From Caryophanales bacterium UBA3668 (GTDB taxonomy: Bacteria; Bacillota_I; Bacilli_A; RFN20; CAG-826), in NCBI GenBank assembly GCA_002373085.1, contig DFJP01000028.1:1-13559 (forward strand): a stretch of 13,559 nucleotides of DNA, given 5' to 3'. This document shows positions 6,298 through 12,091 of the stretch, one piece after another. Positions within the stretch are counted from its first letter, which is position 1. Each line of letters begins with the position of its first letter. The notes under the pieces are model-generated. The model searched no databases. It worked only from the letters and a program-made list of their open reading frames with translations, and was not told the DNA's origin. Position numbers and translations under genes: made by a program.

Positions 6298-7848
6298 TTA
6301 TTTGTTTTTAGCTTTCTTGGCAGTGATGTATTGAGTAATTAAGGTTTGAGCAATTGAGAATAACGCTCCAATAAACCAGTAAATACCCATAGCACTAACA
6401 AGGGAGAAGCCCATGAAGATAATCATCGCAAGCATGACATAAGTGAAAATCTTCATTGTTGTGTTTTGTTGTTGTTGGGCAGGATTCTTGCCTAATTTTG
6501 AAATCTTCTTCGCTTTTGCTTTTTGAATCCATTGTGGTAAAAGCATACTGACAGTTTGCGCACCTGCCATTAAGATAAAGACGATTAAAGCTGTAACTGC
6601 TGAATAACCACCAGCAACTGTCCAGTTGGTTGCATTAAAGAGAACATCTTTAATACCCAATGATAATGATAATCCGAAAACAGAACCGTTAGTAATTGCG
6701 CTAGATCCACTCAAAGCACCCCAAACACAGATAAAGACAGGGAATTGAACAATCATTACAAGCAAGCTACTAAATGGATTAATCTTGTGCTTCTTGTAAA
6801 GACGTTGCATTTCTTCCGCCATTCTTTGTTTTTCAGTTTGAGAAGTGTTGGAATTTGGATATTTGTTTTGAATCTTTTGAATTTCAGGTTGTAATTCGGT
6901 CATCTTAGCATTGCCTGCAGTTGATTTGAATGTGGCAAGTAGCATAAGCGATCTAATGATCATAGTTACAAAAATGATACCTAATAAAGCAGCTCCTCCA
7001 GCGGATAAACCAGCTCCTCTAAATCCACCAACGATTTGGTCAATTAACCAACCGATTGGGAAAACTAGCAATCCTTCAAAGAAACCTTTAGACCAGGCAT
7101 AACCCCAATCCTTAGCACCAATATAAACTCCATCAGAAGTTGAACCATAAGATCCATATTTACCTTCAACTGTGGTTAAACATGTACGATATGTATTGGC
7201 GTAAGTATTAATTCTTTGTTTGTAAACAGCAAGGAAGTCGGTGCTTGGAGCAGCATCAATATTAATTGATGGTGTAGCTCTAACTTTAGCATCATATTCA
7301 TCAAAAACTTCCCAAAGAGGTGCTCCATCAGCTTTGACGAATTTTTTATAGCTATATTTAGCTATGTCATCTTTAAATGATGCGAATTCATCATCAACAT
7401 TACAGTTTACTGTAATATTACCGCCATTTTTAACGAGCGCTTCTTTTAAAATGCTTTCAAGAACTAATTGATCAAACACTCTGAAATAATCAGTAGTGGC
7501 TGCAGTTGGGATAATATATCCAGAATTTTTAGCAGCAGCAATGATCGAGTTGAGATTGGATGCATATCCATTATCATCGGCACCAAATTTAAAACTATCT
7601 GTTCCGGTATCAAAAGTCGCAACTTCGACATTGAGATTTTCGATAGTGTACTTGTAGCCAGTCTCGGAATCAGTGATTGCGAGCATGTCACTTCCACCTG
7701 CGCTATAACGTGTGATACCTGGTTCATAGGCATACATGATACGCGCTGTGTCGGTTGCGGAACAGAAGGATTGAGTACAGCTTGTTACCGCTACTGTTCC
7801 AAGAACAAGTAAGGCAACACCTAAACCAATTTTAGTTCCTTTTTTCAT
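6298..7848 (-). CDS. yidC: Membrane insertase YidC with lipoprotein signal and large ectodomain
   Basis: YidC/Oxa1 proteins insert and fold inner-membrane proteins. Residues 1-24 are a lipoprotein signal (KK, hydrophobic stretch, VTSC), so C24 is the likely lipidated residue. Residues 25 to about 250 form a hydrophilic extracytoplasmic region. The conserved core follows: membrane segments near 284-305, 360-378, 412-435 and 466-506 (two helices). The groove arginine R299 lies in MIIRSLMLL. A cytoplasmic helical hairpin (about 312-356) and QFPVFICVWGAL (368-379) follow. The tail is basic (KKAKNK). At 516 residues it is about twice a usual Gram-positive SpoIIIJ-type protein. The start ATG overlaps the rnpA stop (ATGA) and has AGGAA upstream. 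It is the third gene of the rpmH-rnpA-yidC-jag operon. Confidence 0.95.
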   Translation of the reverse strand: MKKGTKIGLGVALLVLGTVAVTSCTQSFCSATDTARIMYAYEPGITRYSAGGSDMLAITDSETGYKYTIENLNVEVATFDTGTDSFKFGADDNGYASNLNSIIAAAKNSGYIIPTAATTDYFRVFDQLVLESILKEALVKNGGNITVNCNVDDEFASFKDDIAKYSYKKFVKADGAPLWEVFDEYDAKVRATPSINIDAAPSTDFLAVYKQRINTYANTYRTCLTTVEGKYGSYGSTSDGVYIGAKDWGYAWSKGFFEGLLVFPIGWLIDQIVGGFRGAGLSAGGAALLGIIFVTMIIRSLMLLATFKSTAGNAKMTELQPEIQKIQNKYPNSNTSQTEKQRMAEEMQRLYKKHKINPFSSLLVMIVQFPVFICVWGALSGSSAITNGSVFGLSLSLGIKDVLFNATNWTVAGGYSAVTALIVFILMAGAQTVSMLLPQWIQKAKAKKISKLGKNPAQQQQNTTMKIFTYVMLAMIIFMGFSLVSAMGIYWFIGALFSIAQTLITQYITAKKAKNK

Positions 7849-8180
7849 TTGGTAATTCCTATTCTACTCAACAAATTGTTGAGAATGTTTTTGTTAGTGT
7901 TGAAATCCGAATTTAAAAATTCGCTTTTTATAACAATAACAACATCGAATGTGTGAGATGAGTAATCAATTAACGAGTCACACATAGCTCGTGCTTGCCT
8001 CTTGATGCGGTTACGCGTAACAGCGTTACCAATTCTTTTTGAGACGCTTAGCCCTACTCGGCAAACAGATTGATCATTTTCGAGATAATGAACAATATAG
8101 GGTGTCTCTTTGAGGGTCATACCTTTTCTGACAGTTAAGACAAAATCTTGGCGATCTTTTACTCGATTAATAACTTTCAT
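7845..8180 (-). CDS. rnpA: Ribonuclease P protein component
   Basis: RnpA is the small basic protein that binds the RNase P RNA and helps it remove 5' leaders from pre-tRNAs. The signature RNRIKRQAR (56-64) is clear, preceded by GLSVSKRIGNAVTRNR (43-58). The length of 111 residues is normal. The ATG lies 29 bases after the rpmH stop, with a G-rich ribosome site (GGGGG) about 5-10 bases upstream. The stop is TGA, overlapping the yidC ATG. As the protein ends at the family's normal length, this TGA is good evidence that the organism uses the standard bacterial code. Confidence 0.96.
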   Translation of the reverse strand: MKVINRVKDRQDFVLTVRKGMTLKETPYIVHYLENDQSVCRVGLSVSKRIGNAVTRNRIKRQARAMCDSLIDYSSHTFDVVIVIKSEFLNSDFNTNKNILNNLLSRIGITK

Positions 8181-8209
8181 TCAAACCCCCAAATGGAATA
8201 AAGCAAAAA

Positions 8210-8344
8210 TTAAGCAGTTAAATGCTTACGGCCTTTAGCTCTTCTTCTGGCTAATACATTTCTACCAGTTGCGGATTTCATTCTTGCTCTGAAACCAGCC
8301 TTGTGAGCGTGTTTTACTTTACTTGGTTGATATGTTCTTTTCAT
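8210..8344 (-). CDS. rpmH: 50S ribosomal protein L34
   Basis: The 44-residue product begins MKRTYQPSK and continues through [11 protein letters not shown] (13-23), then [15 protein letters not shown] (26-40), ending in HLTA. This is the near-invariant L34 sequence, a small arginine-rich protein of the large subunit. The ORF is read on the minus strand with TAA at 8210-8212. The ribosome site GGAGGA lies 9-14 bases upstream of the ATG, and a strong promoter is about 35 bases upstream. It is the first gene of the leftward operon and marks the left border of oriC, as in most bacteria. Confidence 0.98.
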   Translation of the reverse strand: MKRTYQPSKVKHAHKAGFRARMKSATGRNVLARRRAKGRKHLTA

Positions 8345-8377
8345 GATACGTATTCCTCCAAAATTTACGCATTAAGC

Positions 8378-8407
8378 ATTATAAATGTATTTATAAAACA
8401 AAGTCAA
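8378..8407 (-). promoter_or_regulatory. Promoter of the rpmH operon
   Basis: On the minus strand, -35 TTGACT (8402-8407) and -10 TATAAT (8378-8383) are separated by 18 bases, close to the vegetative sigma consensus. The predicted start near 8371 leaves a leader of about 27 bases with GGAGGA before the rpmH ATG. No riboswitch-size leader exists. Confidence 0.85.
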
Positions 8408-8481
8408 AGAAATAAGTGCGTGCGCCTATTAAATTATGAGCACAAACGAGCATACATATATATGAGAGATACAAGAATAGA

Positions 8482-8511
8482 ATGTGTATAATATGTGTAT
8501 ATAATATGTAA
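8482..8511 (-). repeat. Tandem repeats containing DnaA-box-like sites
   Basis: ATGTGTATAAT (8482-8492) is followed at once by ATGTGTATATAAT (8493-8505) and a partial third unit ATGTAAAT. On the minus strand the first holds a perfect TTATACACA box (8483-8491) and the second ATATACACA, with one mismatch (8494-8502). Each unit also contains a TATAAT hexamer on the plus strand, but no convincing -35. Confidence 0.7.
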
Positions 8512-8514
8512 ATA

Positions 8515-8537
8515 AATGACTTTTGAAGAAAGTCATT
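8515..8537. repeat. Perfect 9-bp inverted repeat
   Basis: The arms AATGACTTT (8515-8523) and AAAGTCATT (8529-8537) enclose a 5-base loop. There is no T-run directly after it on either strand, so it is not an obvious terminator. It lies between the tandem boxes and the box pair at 8556. Confidence 0.75.
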
Positions 8538-8544
8538 ATATATT

Positions 8545-8645
8545 TTATGCGCATTTTATACACAAATAAAATTTGTGTATAAGTTCTTGTCAAAAATCAA
8601 TCGTTTAATGATTCGCTCAAAAATCATATATTTGTTATGCGCATT
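8545..8645. repeat. Two copies of TTATGCGCATT exactly 90 bp apart
   Basis: TTATGCGCATT occurs at 8545-8555 and 8635-8645. Each contains the 8-bp palindrome ATGCGCAT, which stands out in AT-rich DNA. Between them lies a 10-base direct repeat TCAAAAATCA (8590-8599 and 8617-8626). Confidence 0.7.
8556..8582. promoter_or_regulatory. Inverted pair of perfect DnaA boxes
   Basis: TTATACACA on the plus strand (8556-8564) and on the minus strand (8574-8582) face each other within a perfect 12-bp inverted repeat with a 3-base centre. Both match TTATNCACA fully. The region is therefore a symmetric DnaA site and also a possible cruciform. Confidence 0.75.
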
Positions 8646-8690
8646 GTATGTGCAAATTAAGCACTTTTTGGAATGCTGATATTTAGCAAA

Positions 8691-8699
8691 TGTGTATAT
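8691..8699 (-). promoter_or_regulatory. DnaA-box-like site (one mismatch)
   Basis: ATATACACA on the minus strand differs from TTATACACA at the first base. It lies just left of the hairpin at 8702-8730. Confidence 0.45.
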
Positions 8700-8701
8700 T
8701 G

Positions 8702-8730
8702 TACACGTAAAGAAAAAATCTTTGCGTGTA
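8702..8730. repeat. 12-bp hairpin with A-rich loop
   Basis: TACACGTAAAGA (8702-8713) and TCTTTGCGTGTA (8719-8730) pair across five A, with a single T-G pair. It has no following T-run on the plus strand. It may be a cruciform or a protein-binding site in the origin. Confidence 0.65.
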
Positions 8731-8768
8731 ACCAGTTAAATTTCCCATATAAATTGAGGTTTATATTG

Positions 8769-8777
8769 TGTGTATAA
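8769..8777 (-). promoter_or_regulatory. DnaA box TTATACACA
   Basis: Perfect match to TTATNCACA on the minus strand, within an AT-rich stretch (8731-8850). It is the right-most of the TTATACACA group. Confidence 0.65.
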
Positions 8778-8841
8778 CATACATATTATATTTTTGAGTA
8801 TATTTTTTAGCTGTTTTTTGCCATAAATTTTCTTAATAATT

Positions 8842-8857
8842 TTTTCATCGATGAAAA
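8842..8857. repeat. Perfect 16-bp palindrome
   Basis: TTTTCATCGATGAAAA is fully self-complementary with no spacer. It separates the two DnaA-box groups and looks like a dimer-binding operator. It does not match the parS consensus. Confidence 0.7.
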
Positions 8858-8895
8858 GTGTTGGTGTCCACTGGTTCTGGTGTTCTATTTTTCAA

Positions 8896-8921
8896 TTTTC
8901 CACATCCACAAGTTATCCACA
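8896..8921 (+). promoter_or_regulatory. DnaA box pair, right cluster
   Basis: TTTTCCACA (8896-8904, one mismatch) and the perfect TTATCCACA (8913-8921) have the same orientation, 17 bases start to start. Confidence 0.75.
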
Positions 8922-8950
8922 CCAAGACTTTGAGCAACAAATGTCGTTTT

Positions 8951-9002
8951 GTAGTGTAATAAGAATACGCTTTGCGTATTCATATAAATTTCCTTATACT
9001 AC
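8951..9002. repeat. Nested inverted repeat between DnaA boxes
   Basis: The core arms GAATACGC (8963-8970) and GCGTATTC (8974-8981) are perfect around a TTT loop. Outer segments can extend the pairing: GTAGT (8951-8955) with ACTAC (8998-9002), and ATAAG (8959-8963) with CTTAT (8993-8997), although the latter shares G8963 with the core. Confidence 0.65.
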
Positions 9003-9020
9003 AATTTTGAGTTATCTTTT

Positions 9021-9078
9021 TTATTCACATTTTTCACATTCTTTCCACTTTTTATCCACATTCAAAAATTGTGGAAAA
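9021..9078. promoter_or_regulatory. DnaA box group, right cluster
   Basis: It contains TTATTCACA (9021-9029, perfect), TTTTTCACA (9030-9038, one mismatch, directly abutting) and TTATCCACA (9052-9060, perfect) on the plus strand. TTTTCCACA (9070-9078, one mismatch) is on the minus strand and faces the third. Box density is highest here, so this is the likely main DnaA assembly site. Confidence 0.8.
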
Positions 9079-9122
9079 CTCATTTCAAAACCTTATAAGG
9101 ATTTAATTTCCCATTTAGTTAT

Positions 9123-9131
9123 TGTGGAAAA
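9123..9131 (-). promoter_or_regulatory. DnaA box closest to dnaA
   Basis: TTTTCCACA on the minus strand, one mismatch. It lies about 45 bases upstream of the candidate dnaA -10 element, a suitable place for DnaA autoregulation. Confidence 0.6.
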
Positions 9132-9175
9132 CTTTTTTTCCTGAGTTTTTTATATAAATAAGCGCGCGGATAATT

Positions 9176-9181
9176 TATAAT
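9176..9181 (+). promoter_or_regulatory. Candidate -10 element of the dnaA promoter
   Basis: TATAAT at 9176-9181 lies about 31 bases before the dnaA ATG and follows a GCGCGCG stretch (9162-9168). No good -35 is seen at 16-18 bases, so this is tentative. Confidence 0.4.
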
Positions 9182-9212
9182 TTAACCAATCAAAATTAGA
9201 GGTATACATCAT

Positions 9213-10592
9213 ATGGTTGCGACTTTATCAGAAATGACAAAATTATGGGAGAAAGCTCTCAAGAAAATTAAAACAAAATTAGACGATGATCGTGCTTACG
9301 ATAACTTTTTTGCTAATGCATACATTTATGATAAAAACGGCAGCAATGTCATCTTAGTCGCCCCAAACAAAGTTTCTAAGTTAATGATTGAAAACAAGTA
9401 CCTAAATCTTGTTCTAGACGCTTTAAATGAACTTGAAGACGATGATTTCTCAATTAAAGTCATCATCGAAGAAGAGATTGCGCAGCAAAGAAAAGTAGGT
9501 GTTCAACAATCGTTTACATCCGCTCCTCAAGAAGAATACTTCAAGGATGCAGTGATTAAACCAAATTTAAGATTCTCCAACTTTGTTGTTGGTGAATTTA
9601 ATAAAGACGCACATAAGGCAGCCTTATACGTTTCCCAAAACGAAGATAAACTCTTTAATCCACTCTTCATTTATTCTCATTCAGGTCTAGGTAAAACTCA
9701 CCTAATGCACGCTATTGGAAATGAGATTAAAGAGAAGAGAATGCCTAACGCAAAAATCTTATACATTACTGCTAACGACTTCGTAGAAGAATACGTTAAA
9801 TTCGTTAGAGCTGAGAAGGAAAGACAATCAATCAAAGACTTCTTCAATGATGTTGATGTACTCCTTCTTGATGATGTTCAATTTTTAGCAGAGAAGGTTA
9901 AAACAGAAGAGTTATTCTTCTATATCTATCAAAGCTTAATTAACAAAGGGAAACAAATTGTTATCACCTCTGATAGACAGCCAGGAGAAATCAAAGGACT
10001 TGAAGATAGATTAGTAACAAGATTCTCACAAGGATTAACCGTTAGAATTAATGAACCAGACATTGAAACATGTGTCAAAATCGTTAAAGAAAAAGTTACT
10101 GATTACGGAATGGACATCAATAAAATTGATGAAAATGTCTTCTATCTCATCGCTGAAAAGTTCTCTGGAGATGTCAGAGATCTAGAAGGCGCTGTTAAAA
10201 ATCTTAAGTTTGATTACCTCGGGCTTAAAGAAGATGAAAGAATCACATTAGATGTTGCAATTAAAGCAGTGTCATCAAAAGGAGATGGCAAAGCCATCAC
10301 TAACCAAATCAATGGTCAAAAGATTATCTCTACAGTTGCAGATTACTACAACTTAACTCCAAGCCAAATCACTGGCAAAGATAGAAATTCTCAACTCGTC
10401 TTAGCGCGTCACATATCTATGTATTTAATTAGAAAATATATAGACATTCCACTTAAGAAAGTTGGAGAGATGTTCGGAGGTAAAGATCACACAACTGTCA
10501 TGTCCGCACTTACCAAGGTGGATAAAGAGTTGAAAACTAATGAACAACTTAAGACCGCAATTGAGGACTTAGAAAAGAAAATCAAAGAATAA
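9213..10592 (+). CDS. dnaA: Chromosomal replication initiator DnaA
   Basis: DnaA binds the boxes in the adjoining origin, opens it and recruits the helicase. Domain I covers about 1-90 and domain II is short (about 91-118). The AAA+ domain carries the Walker A loop SHSGLGKT (155-162), Walker B VLLLDD (216-221), the box VII arginines R266 and R270 in RLVTRF, and sensor II GDVRDLEG (319-326). Domain IV has the DNA-binding signature RHISMYLIRKY (399-409) followed by FGGKDHTTVM (421-430). At 459 residues it is normal. The start ATG has AGAGG about 10 bases upstream. The first glycine of the Walker A pattern GxxGxGKT is a serine (S155). It is very likely co-transcribed with dnaN and autoregulated through nearby boxes. 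Confidence 0.98.
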   Translation: MVATLSEMTKLWEKALKKIKTKLDDDRAYDNFFANAYIYDKNGSNVILVAPNKVSKLMIENKYLNLVLDALNELEDDDFSIKVIIEEEIAQQRKVGVQQSFTSAPQEEYFKDAVIKPNLRFSNFVVGEFNKDAHKAALYVSQNEDKLFNPLFIYSHSGLGKTHLMHAIGNEIKEKRMPNAKILYITANDFVEEYVKFVRAEKERQSIKDFFNDVDVLLLDDVQFLAEKVKTEELFFYIYQSLINKGKQIVITSDRQPGEIKGLEDRLVTRFSQGLTVRINEPDIETCVKIVKEKVTDYGMDINKIDENVFYLIAEKFSGDVRDLEGAVKNLKFDYLGLKEDERITLDVAIKAVSSKGDGKAITNQINGQKIISTVADYYNLTPSQITGKDRNSQLVLARHISMYLIRKYIDIPLKKVGEMFGGKDHTTVMSALTKVDKELKTNEQLKTAIEDLEKKIKE

Positions 10593-10596
10593 TTTA

Positions 10597-10626
10597 TTAA
10601 AAATAAATATTACTCTGTGATACAAT
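10597..10626 (+). promoter_or_regulatory. Candidate dnaN promoter (extended -10)
   Basis: TGATACAAT (10618-10626) gives a TGn extended -10 with TACAAT. A weak -35 TTAAAA (10597-10602) is 18 bases upstream. Transcription would start near 10633, just before the DnaA box at 10651, so DnaA could repress it. Confidence 0.45.
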
Positions 10627-10650
10627 GAATGAAAGGACTAAATTACAAAG

Positions 10651-10703
10651 TTATCCACATTCCCACCGGAATAATAATTATTAATAAATAATAAATATAA
10701 AAA
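10651..10703 (+). promoter_or_regulatory. DnaA box plus A/T-only tract (candidate unwinding element)
   Basis: A perfect TTATCCACA (10651-10659) is followed by a GC-rich 10-base spacer and then 34 bases made only of A and T (10670-10703) in the dnaN leader. B. subtilis has box, GC-rich spacer and unwinding element in the same order at the same place. Clear DnaA-trio repeats are not seen. Confidence 0.6.
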
Positions 10704-10718
10704 GAAGAAGGTAAATCT

Positions 10719-11843
10719 ATGAGATTTGTAATTAAGAGAGATGAATTTTTAAAATCCCTGCTAATCGCAGGAAGAGCTGTTAATTCAAAAAACAGTGCCG
10801 TTCCTGTTCTAGCAAACTTTAAATTAGATTTAGATGAAAAAGGATTATCCATTACTGGTAGTAACTATGAGTTAACTATTAAAACATGTATCCCTTATTC
10901 AGTTGATGATCGTGAAATCATTAGAAATGTTCAAGAAGGTACTACATTAGTTAACGCTAAAATCATTACTGATATGGCTAGAAAAATCGATGCCGAAGAA
11001 ATAAGTTTTGAAGTCGTTGATTCTACAATCGCCATTATTACTGCTGGAAAGATTAAATATAATTTAAATTGCATTAAAGCAAACGAATATCCAGATGTTG
11101 ATTTAGAACCAACAGGTATCCAAATCTCTTTAACAAGATTAGAATTCTCATCCTTAGTCTCTCAAACAGCATTTGCCGCTTCTTTAAAAGAACAAAGACC
11201 AATCTTAACTGCTGTTAACTTAGAAGCTGCTGATGGTATTCTTACCGCTACCACAACTGATAGTGCTAGATTAGCAAGAAAACAAATTAGCATTTCAACA
11301 GATTTACAATTCTCCGCTAATGTTCCAGCTAAGATGATGGTGGAAATTGATCACTTATTAGAAGGTGCTGAATCTGTAAAAATTGCTCTTAGCGATAAGA
11401 AAGCGTTATTTGAGTTTGATAACACCGTTATAGCGACTCGTTTAATTGCTGGTGAATATCCAAACACCAAGAACATTGTTCCACGCATTACAAACTATTC
11501 TTTAGAAGTTAATGCTTCCGATTTATTAAAAGCAATCGACCGCGTTAATATTCTTTCAATTGATAGAGAAAATGTTGTTGATTTACATCTTTCTGAAGAC
11601 TCGGTTGAGATTAGTGCTAAATCCACCCAAGTTGGTTCCGCAAGCGAAAAAATTGAGACATTTAAATTCGAAGGGAATAACCTACAAATATCATTTAACT
11701 GCGAGTTTGTTTCCTCTGCTGTTAGAGCCCTTGGAAGCGAAGATGTGACACTCTTATTTGTTGGTGAAATGAAGCCATTTGTAATCAAAAATCCTAACGA
11801 CGAATCTATCATCCAAATCGTCACACCAGTAAGAACTTACTAA
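10719..11843 (+). CDS. dnaN: DNA polymerase III sliding clamp (beta subunit)
   Basis: DnaN is the ring-shaped clamp that tethers the replicative polymerase to DNA. The 374-residue product has the family length for three clamp folds. It begins MRFVIKRDEFLKSL and has the typical SKNSAVPVLANF segment (23-34). The central ALKEQRPILTAV-type segment is followed by the C-terminal MKPFVIKNP, and it ends in TPVRTY, near-canonical for clamps. AGAAGG (10705-10710) precedes the ATG by eight bases. The gene lies 126 bases after dnaA, across a DnaA box and an AT tract. A terminator follows 22 bases after the stop, so dnaA-dnaN form a two-gene unit. Confidence 0.98.
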   Translation: MRFVIKRDEFLKSLLIAGRAVNSKNSAVPVLANFKLDLDEKGLSITGSNYELTIKTCIPYSVDDREIIRNVQEGTTLVNAKIITDMARKIDAEEISFEVVDSTIAIITAGKIKYNLNCIKANEYPDVDLEPTGIQISLTRLEFSSLVSQTAFAASLKEQRPILTAVNLEAADGILTATTTDSARLARKQISISTDLQFSANVPAKMMVEIDHLLEGAESVKIALSDKKALFEFDNTVIATRLIAGEYPNTKNIVPRITNYSLEVNASDLLKAIDRVNILSIDRENVVDLHLSEDSVEISAKSTQVGSASEKIETFKFEGNNLQISFNCEFVSSAVRALGSEDVTLLFVGEMKPFVIKNPNDESIIQIVTPVRTY

Positions 11844-11865
11844 TTCTCAAAATATAAAATAATAA

Positions 11866-11893
11866 GGAAAGCACATCAGTGCTTTTTCTTTTT
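11866..11893 (+). terminator. Intrinsic terminator after dnaN
   Basis: AAAGCAC (11868-11874) pairs with GTGCTTT (11879-11885) around the loop ATCA, extended by two possible G-U pairs. It is followed by TTCTTTTT. It ends the dnaA-dnaN transcript. Confidence 0.85.
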
Positions 11894-11947
11894 GTGTTAA
11901 AATGTTTATACAAAGTATAAAAATCACTTCCGAATTTCAGGCATTTT

Positions 11948-11974
11948 TATCAATAAATTTTTGATATTTATCAA
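11948..11974. repeat. Alternating TATCAA / TTGATA repeats
   Basis: TATCAA (11948-11953), TTGATA (11961-11966) and TATCAA (11969-11974) give two overlapping inverted repeats with spacers of 7 and 2 bases. They lie about 120 bases upstream of yaaA, in the stretch between the dnaN terminator and the yaaA promoter. Confidence 0.5.
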
Positions 11975-12030
11975 ATAAGCCAAATCAATTTTAAGGCCTC
12001 AAAAAGCGTATTTAAGACATATAATATTTT

Positions 12031-12049
12031 ATGGAATATATTATTCCAT
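12031..12049. promoter_or_regulatory. Palindrome overlapping the yaaA -35 region (possible operator)
   Basis: ATGGAATA (12031-12038) and TATTCCAT (12042-12049) are perfect 8-bp arms around TAT. The right arm contains the candidate -35 hexamer TTCCAT (12044-12049), a position typical of a repressor site. A short T run follows, so a weak AT-rich terminator is an alternative. Confidence 0.5.
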
Positions 12050-12072
12050 TTTTACATTATATCGTGTATAAT
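12044..12072 (+). promoter_or_regulatory. Promoter of yaaA-recF-gyrB
   Basis: -10 TATAAT (12067-12072) is perfect and lies 17 bases after TTCCAT (12044-12049), a weak -35. Transcription would start near 12079, only about 13 bases before the yaaA ATG and close to its AGGA (12079-12082). The message would therefore be almost leaderless. Confidence 0.65.
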
Positions 12073-12091
12073 ACCCGTAGGACTCATTTAA

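Larger units (their letters stand above)
8345..9212. other. oriC: Replication origin region (oriC), rpmH-dnaA intergenic
   Basis: About 870 bases without a believable gene. They hold the rpmH promoter at the left edge, at least eleven matches or one-mismatch matches to the DnaA box TTATNCACA on both strands, several perfect inverted repeats and long AT-rich stretches. The flanking genes diverge from it (rpmH leftwards, dnaA rightwards), and all genes in the window point outwards, as expected at a bidirectional origin. Boxes form a left group (8483-8777, mostly TTATACACA) and a right group (8896-9131, TTATCCACA and TTTTCCACA). Confidence 0.93.

Noticed and set aside
8303..8491. 62-codon plus-strand ORF over rpmH and its promoter
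   Set aside because: It runs antisense through rpmH and the operon promoter, with no SD and no recognisable product.
8851..9144. 97-codon plus-strand ORF in the origin
   Set aside because: It lacks a ribosome site and its sequence is made of DnaA boxes and inverted repeats. Its product looks like translated non-coding DNA.
8345..9212. CRISPR array
   Set aside because: The repeats are short, irregularly spaced and match DnaA boxes. There are no equal spacers and no cas genes.
8345..9212. parS site near the origin
   Set aside because: No match to TGTTTCACGTGAAACA is seen. The 16-bp palindrome at 8842 is different, and parA/parB are not in this window.
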